64,000 nt of DNA from Pseudomonas lalkuanensis (GTDB lineage: Bacteria > Pseudomonadota > Gammaproteobacteria > Pseudomonadales > Pseudomonadaceae). The position numbers were made by a program, and so were the translations under genes. The stretch is taken from contig NZ_CP043311.1 of the NCBI RefSeq assembly GCF_008807375.1, forward strand, positions 338,501-402,500. The letters run 5' to 3'. The notes under the pieces were generated by a model that saw only the letters and a list, made by a program, of their open reading frames with translations, was not told where the DNA came from and searched no databases. Positions 60,370 to 64,000 of the stretch are shown here, one piece after another. Each line of letters starts with the position of its first letter. Position 1 is the stretch's first letter.

Positions 60370-61968
60370 ATGAGTAAAGCTCCAACAACAACAAACCACG
60401 GGAAGGTGCGCCTGAATCCGGTCGTGTTCTACGGATCCACCGCGCTCATCATGCTTCTCACGGTTGCCTTGATTGCGTTCCCGGAAGACGCCGGTAGTGT
60501 GCTCGGCAAGGCCCAGGCCTGGCTGTCGCGAAGCTTCGGCTGGTACTACATGCTGGCGATCGGCGCGTACCTGTTCTTCGTCCTCTATGTCGCCTTTTCC
60601 CGTTACGGCAATCTGCGCCTGGGCGCCGACGACAGCCGTCCGGACTTCAGCTACGGCGCCTGGGCCGGGATGCTGTTCTCCTCGGGTATCGGTATTTCGC
60701 TGCTGTACTTCGCCGCGTCCGAGCCCATCGACCACCTCTACAACCCGCCGGAAGGCGAGCCGGGCAGCCAGTCCGCCGCGCGCCAGGCATTGCAGCTGAC
60801 CTTCCTTCACTGGGGTGTGCATGGCTGGGCCATCTACGCATTGGTGGGCCTGGCGGTGGGCTACTTCGCCTATCGCCACAACAAGCCGCTGGCGCTGCGT
60901 TCGGCGCTCTACCCGCTGTTCGGCGAACGCCGGATGAAAGGTTCGGTGGGTAACGCGGTGGACTGCTTCGGCATCTTCGTGACCCTGCTGGGCCTGGTGA
61001 CCAACCTTGGCATCGGTTCGCTGCAGGTGTCTTCCGGCCTGGAATACCTGTTCGGCCTGCCCCACAGCCAGGGCGCATTGCTGGCGGTGATCCTGGTGAT
61101 GAGCGCGGTGGCCACGCTGGCCGCGGTGTCGGGCATCGAGAAGGGCATCCGCCGCCTGTCCAACCTGAACATCATCCTGTTCAGCGGCCTGCTGGTGTTC
61201 GTGCTGCTGGCGGGCCAGACCCTGCACCTGCTCAACGGTTTCGTGCAGAACCTGGGCGACTACCTCAACGGCCTGGTGCTGAAGACTTTCGACCTCTACG
61301 TCTACACCGGCCAGTCCGGCAAGAGCGAAGAGTGGATGGGCCTGTGGACCCTGTTCTACTGGGCCTGGTGGATTTCCTGGGCGCCCTTCGTCGGCATGTT
61401 CGTGGCCCGTATCTCCCGTGGCCGCACCGTGCGCGAACTGGTCAGCGGCGTGCTGCTGATCCCGCTGGGCTTCACCCTGGCCTGGCTGTCGGTGTTCGGC
61501 AACAGCGCCATCGACCTGGTGATGAACCAGAACGCGGCGGACCTCGGCAAGGCGGCGCTGGAACAGCCGGCCATGTCCATCTACCTGCTTCTGGAGCATT
61601 ACCCCTGGGCGAAGGCGGTGATCGGCCTGTCGATCTGCGTCGGCTTCGTGCTCTTCCTCACCCCGGCCGACTCCGGCTCGGTGATGCTGGCCAACCTGTC
61701 CCGCGAGGAAGGCGACCTGGACGAAGACGCGCCCAACTGGCTGCGTATCTTCTGGTCCGTGGTGGTGACCCTGGCGACCATCGGCCTGCTGTTCGCGGGT
61801 AACTTCACCGCGATGCAGACGGTGGTGGTGCTGGCCGGCCTGCCGTTCTCGGTGGTGCTGCTGCTGTACATGTTCGCCCTGCTCAAGCAGATGAAGGAGG
61901 ATGTGGCAGCGATGGAGCATGCGCCGAAGCACCCGAAAGTCGTCCAGTTGCATGGCGAAGCGGCCTGA
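60370..61968 (+). CDS. betT: Choline transporter of the BCCT family (BetT)
   Basis: The 532-residue, 12-helix betaine/choline/carnitine transporter imports choline. The glycine-rich GMLFSSGIGISLLYFAASEP and the Trp-rich LFYWAWWISWAPFVGMFVARISRGRTVRE segments are BCCT hallmarks. The protein ends shortly after the last helix, so it lacks the long C-terminal osmosensory tail of BetT-type carriers and resembles BetT1. The start at 60370 is preceded by only a weak GGAA; the longer open frame upstream is not protein-like. The first codons carry an A-rich AACAACAACAAAC motif. Confidence 0.95.
   Translation: MSKAPTTTNHGKVRLNPVVFYGSTALIMLLTVALIAFPEDAGSVLGKAQAWLSRSFGWYYMLAIGAYLFFVLYVAFSRYGNLRLGADDSRPDFSYGAWAGMLFSSGIGISLLYFAASEPIDHLYNPPEGEPGSQSAARQALQLTFLHWGVHGWAIYALVGLAVGYFAYRHNKPLALRSALYPLFGERRMKGSVGNAVDCFGIFVTLLGLVTNLGIGSLQVSSGLEYLFGLPHSQGALLAVILVMSAVATLAAVSGIEKGIRRLSNLNIILFSGLLVFVLLAGQTLHLLNGFVQNLGDYLNGLVLKTFDLYVYTGQSGKSEEWMGLWTLFYWAWWISWAPFVGMFVARISRGRTVRELVSGVLLIPLGFTLAWLSVFGNSAIDLVMNQNAADLGKAALEQPAMSIYLLLEHYPWAKAVIGLSICVGFVLFLTPADSGSVMLANLSREEGDLDEDAPNWLRIFWSVVVTLATIGLLFAGNFTAMQTVVVLAGLPFSVVLLLYMFALLKQMKEDVAAMEHAPKHPKVVQLHGEAA
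60384..60396 (+). promoter_or_regulatory. Candidate Hfq/Crc catabolite-repression motif at the betT start
   Basis: AACAACAACAAAC lies at codons 5-9 of betT and fits the AAnAAnAA motif bound by Hfq/Crc in Pseudomonas. A shorter AACAACAAAGAA lies at 60210-60221 in the leader. Confidence 0.55.
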
Positions 61969-61988
61969 TCGGCCAACCGCCTGAACTG

Positions 61989-62020
61989 AAAAAGCCCGGT
62001 CTCTGGACCGGGCTTTTTTA
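61989..62020 (+). terminator. Rho-independent terminator of betT
   Basis: AAAAAGCCCGGTC and GACCGGGCTTTTTT flank a short TCTG loop, followed by a T-run, 20 bases after the stop. Confidence 0.92.
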
Positions 62021-62025
62021 TGGGT

Positions 62026-62067
62026 CTGTGGGAGCGAATTCATTCGCGAATGAATTCGCTCCCACAG
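62026..62067. repeat. 42-bp perfect palindromic REPIN between betT and the second betI
   Basis: Two REP half-units (CTGTGGGAGCGAATTCATTC and its exact inverse) abut with a CG centre, so the whole 42-bp segment equals its own reverse complement. It lies right after the betT terminator and eight bases before the second betI stop. Confidence 0.95.
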
Positions 62068-62074
62068 GACGGCA

Positions 62075-62668
62075 TCACTTCTCCACCTTGGCCAACTGCT
62101 GATCCAGGTACTCGTAGGCGATGTGCAGCGCCTGCTCGACGTTGAAGGCATCACCCGACAGGGCGCCGCGCAGCCACAGGCCATCGATCAGCGCGGCCAG
62201 GCCACGGGCAGCGGAGCGGGCCTGGTCCTGGGGCAGGGCGCGGCGCAGTTCGCAGCACAGGTTGGAATACAGGCGGTGGTCGTTGATCCGCTGCAGGCGG
62301 CGCAGGGAGGGCTGGTGCATGCTGGCGGCCCAGAAGGCCAGCCAGGTCTTCATTGCCGGTCCGCTGACCTGGCTGTCGTCGAAGTTGCCGGCGACGATGG
62401 CCCGCAGGTGCTCGCGCGGGGTGTCGTCGTGCAAGGCGGAGCGACGCTGGCGCACAGCGCTGCTGAGCGCGGCCATCAAGTGGCGCATGGTGGCTTCCAG
62501 CAGGCCGTTCTTGTCCTGGAAGTAATGGCTGATGATGCCGTTGGAGACCCCGGCAACACGGGCGATGTAGGCGATGCTGGCATCGCTGAGGCCCACCTGG
62601 TCGACGGCTTCGAGGGTGGCCTGGATCAACTGCGAGCGGCGGATCGGCTGCATTCCGACCTTGGGCAT
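62075..62668 (-). CDS. BetI-like TetR repressor (copy 2)
   Basis: A second 197-residue BetI paralogue, colinear with copy 1 throughout and nearly identical in the helix-turn-helix ([30 protein letters not shown]) and in the ligand-domain core ([24 protein letters not shown]), but diverged in between (for example [25 protein letters not shown]). GGTGGA precedes the ATG. It lies downstream of the betaine/choline binding-protein genes and may repress them; a perfect 16-bp palindrome is 57 bases upstream of its start. Confidence 0.95.
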   Translation of the reverse strand: MPKVGMQPIRRSQLIQATLEAVDQVGLSDASIAYIARVAGVSNGIISHYFQDKNGLLEATMRHLMAALSSAVRQRRSALHDDTPREHLRAIVAGNFDDSQVSGPAMKTWLAFWAASMHQPSLRRLQRINDHRLYSNLCCELRRALPQDQARSAARGLAALIDGLWLRGALSGDAFNVEQALHIAYEYLDQQLAKVEK

Positions 62669-62724
62669 CGGGTATTTCCACCATTTTGTGCGGGAATCGG
62701 GAGCGCGCAGTCTAGGGGGAAATT

Positions 62725-62740
62725 GATTGATCGATCAATC
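62725..62740. promoter_or_regulatory. BetI-type operator upstream of the second betI gene
   Basis: GATTGATCGATCAATC is a perfect palindrome with flanking ATT/GAT repeats. It shares the core GATTGATCG with the betI-betT site and lies in the promoter region of the second betI gene. Confidence 0.75.
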
Positions 62741-62782
62741 GATGGGGTTTATCGGGGCGGCGAGGCTCCCACAAAAAGCAGA

Positions 62783-62814
62783 ACGCCCCCGCGGGCGGTG
62801 GCCGGCGGGGGCGT
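62783..62814 (-). terminator. Rho-independent terminator of the betaine/choline binding-protein gene
   Basis: On the minus strand ACGCCCCCGC and GCGGGGGCGT pair around a GC-rich loop, followed by TCTGCTTTTT. It lies 20 bases past the stop codon. Confidence 0.8.
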
Positions 62815-62832
62815 CCGGGGCGAGGTGGCTGC

Positions 62833-63690
62833 TTACTTCAACCACTCAGCCACGCGTTGCGGATTCTTGGCGATCCAGTCCTTGGCAGCGGCTTCCGGCT
62901 TGGCGCCTTCGCGGATGGCCAGCATCACCGCACCCACTTCCTCGCCGTTCCAGGAGAACTTCTTCAGGAATGCGGTGGCGTCGGCGGCCTTGGCTTCCAG
63001 GCCAGGGTTGACCACGGTGTCGACGTGCTCGTCATCGCCATAGACCTTTTTCGGGTCTTCCAGGAAGCGCAGTTTCCACTTGGCGAACATCCAGTGCGGA
63101 ATCCAGCCGGTCACCACGATCGGTTTCTGGGCCTTCTCGGCACGGGTCAGGGCGGTGGCCATGGCCGGGCCGGAGCTGGGCATCAGCTTGATGTCGAGGT
63201 TGTACTGCTTGATCGCGTCTTCGGTGCGGCGCATCACGCCGGCGCCGGCGTCGATGCCGGTGATCTTGCCGTCGAAGTCGGCCTTGTAGGTGTTCAGGTC
63301 ATCGATGGACTTGGCCTTCACATAATCCGGAACGATCAGGCCGATCTTGGCGCCGGTGTAGTTCGAGCCCAGCACCACCACCTTGTCCTTGAGCTTGGCG
63401 TAGTACTCGCCGTGGGTGGCCGGCAGCCAGGCGGAGAGGGTGGCGTCCAGGTCGCCACGGGCCACGCCTTGCCACATGATGGCCGGCTCGACGGGTTTCA
63501 GCTCGACGCCGTAACCGAGTTTCTCCTTGAGGATTTCGCCGGCGACGTAGGTGGCGGCGACGCTGTCGTCCCAGCCGTTCACGAAGCCGATCTTCAGGGT
63601 CGGTTTGTCAGCGGCGTTGGCCATGCCCATGCCAAGGGCAAGGGCGGCGACGCCGAGGGTCTTGAGGTACAGGGATTTCATCTTGCGCAT
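62833..63690 (-). CDS. Choline/glycine-betaine-type ABC transporter substrate-binding protein
   Basis: The 285-residue protein has a signal peptide (MKSLYLKTLGVAALALGMGMANA) and an OpuAC/ProX-type fold. Tryptophans in FVNGWDDSVAATYV, PAIMWQGVARGDLDATLSAWLP and VVTGWIPHWMFAKWK could build the aromatic cage for trimethylammonium ligands. It lies next to a second protein of the family (upstream, cut by the window end). The start at 63690 has GGAG at about nine bases; a Met three codons later is also possible. No permease gene is visible between them. Confidence 0.9.
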   Translation of the reverse strand: MRKMKSLYLKTLGVAALALGMGMANAADKPTLKIGFVNGWDDSVAATYVAGEILKEKLGYGVELKPVEPAIMWQGVARGDLDATLSAWLPATHGEYYAKLKDKVVVLGSNYTGAKIGLIVPDYVKAKSIDDLNTYKADFDGKITGIDAGAGVMRRTEDAIKQYNLDIKLMPSSGPAMATALTRAEKAQKPIVVTGWIPHWMFAKWKLRFLEDPKKVYGDDEHVDTVVNPGLEAKAADATAFLKKFSWNGEEVGAVMLAIREGAKPEAAAKDWIAKNPQRVAEWLK

Positions 63691-63844
63691 ACGTATTGCT
63701 CCATCAGGTGGGATTGGCAGCCAACTACGTGGTCGGTGACCCGTTCTGAGGCGGGGTTCGCGACAGTGCCCTTCGCGGCCCGTTGCCGGGCCACGATTGG
63801 CGAATTGCAAGGAAACGGGCTCCTGTGGGAGGAGCCCCGGGGTA

Positions 63845-64000
63845 TTACAGGCCGATGTGTTTCTTCACGGCGGCGGCGCCGTCCTGGCCATCGAAGGTGG
63901 TGACGCCGGCGAGCCACTTGTCCAGCACGGCCGGGTTGGCCTTGAGCCAGGTGGTGGCGACTTTCACCGGGTCTTCCTTCTCCAGGATCTTCTCCATCAG
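63845..64000 (-). CDS. ABC transporter substrate-binding protein, C-terminal part (cut by window end)
   Basis: The last 51 codons read EKEDPVKVATTWLKANPAVLDKWLAGVTTFDGQDGAAAVKKHIGL, the C-terminal end of choline/betaine ABC binding proteins. It resembles CbcX, which in P. aeruginosa is encoded near betT1; the rest lies beyond position 64000. It is co-directional with the neighbouring binding-protein gene, 154 bases upstream of it. Confidence 0.8.
   Translation of the reverse strand: MMEKILEKEDPVKVATTWLKANPAVLDKWLAGVTTFDGQDGAAAVKKHIGL

Overview
The window is a typical chromosomal stretch of a Pseudomonas: high GC with strong G/C third-position bias, the complete PilG–ChpC twitching chemosensory cluster in the order known from P. 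aeruginosa (without chpD/chpE), the choline/glycine-betaine locus, Pseudomonas-type REP sequences with a REP-associated transposase, and an SAH riboswitch ahead of ahcY. No tRNA, rRNA, prophage, integrase, insertion sequence or CRISPR array was seen. From recalled gene order, the window joins blocks that in strain PAO1 correspond to PA0406–PA0432, PA0546–PA0555, PA0455 and PA5372–PA5378.

Layout. 1–1.5 kb: the 5' part of a tonB-like gene and gshB (both minus). 1.8–15.8 kb: pilG-pilH-pilI-pilJ-pilK-chpA-chpB-chpC (plus), the signalling system of type IV pili; chpA encodes a 2584-residue hybrid kinase with many phosphotransfer modules. 15.8–18.0 kb: rsmE and bioA (minus). 18.2–21.1 kb: FAD amine oxidase, cytochrome b561 and a YceI-family periplasmic protein (plus). 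21.3–26.9 kb: rhlE-type RNA helicase, an orphan periplasmic binding protein, metF and ahcY with its SAH riboswitch and promoter (minus). 27–31.6 kb: acyl-CoA thioesterase, PilJ/NIT-type chemoreceptor, a small secreted peptide, a cytochrome c'-like lipoprotein and ligB. 32–36.5 kb: metK with an ArsR/methyltransferase fusion, then a divergent LysR/TDT-exporter pair. 36.6–43.3 kb: tkt-epd-pgk-fba, interleaved with three small lipoprotein genes. 43.4–48 kb: intracellular-type PL7 alginate lyase, YgjP-like metallopeptidase, two orphan periplasmic binding proteins flanking an HDOD protein, and a DUF1127 protein. 48–56 kb: MocR regulator, RAYT transposase between two REP structures, YccS-family membrane protein, another orphan binding protein, dbpA and an orphan TorT-like protein. 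56–64 kb: betA, betB, betI (minus), betT (plus), a second betI and two tandem betaine/choline-type ABC binding proteins, the last cut by the window end.

How genes work together. The Pil/Chp genes form one phosphorelay from PilJ through ChpA to PilG and PilH, with adaptation by PilK and ChpB. metF, ahcY, metK and the methyltransferase fusion all serve the methionine/SAM cycle, and ahcY is sensed by SAH directly. tkt, epd, pgk and fba are central carbon and pyridoxal-phosphate precursor genes. The bet locus imports choline and oxidises it to glycine betaine under BetI control; BetI-like palindromes sit at both betI genes and a Crc/Hfq-type A-rich motif lies at the betT start.

Most of the window is conserved core genome. 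The less ordinary parts are the REP/RAYT family, a 164-bp MITE-like palindrome whose terminal repeat supplies the chpB stop codon, a gene-free segment at 31.6–32.1 kb with a repeated dyad, a repeated operator array between the DUF1127 and MocR genes, the paired betI paralogues, and several periplasmic binding proteins without permeases.
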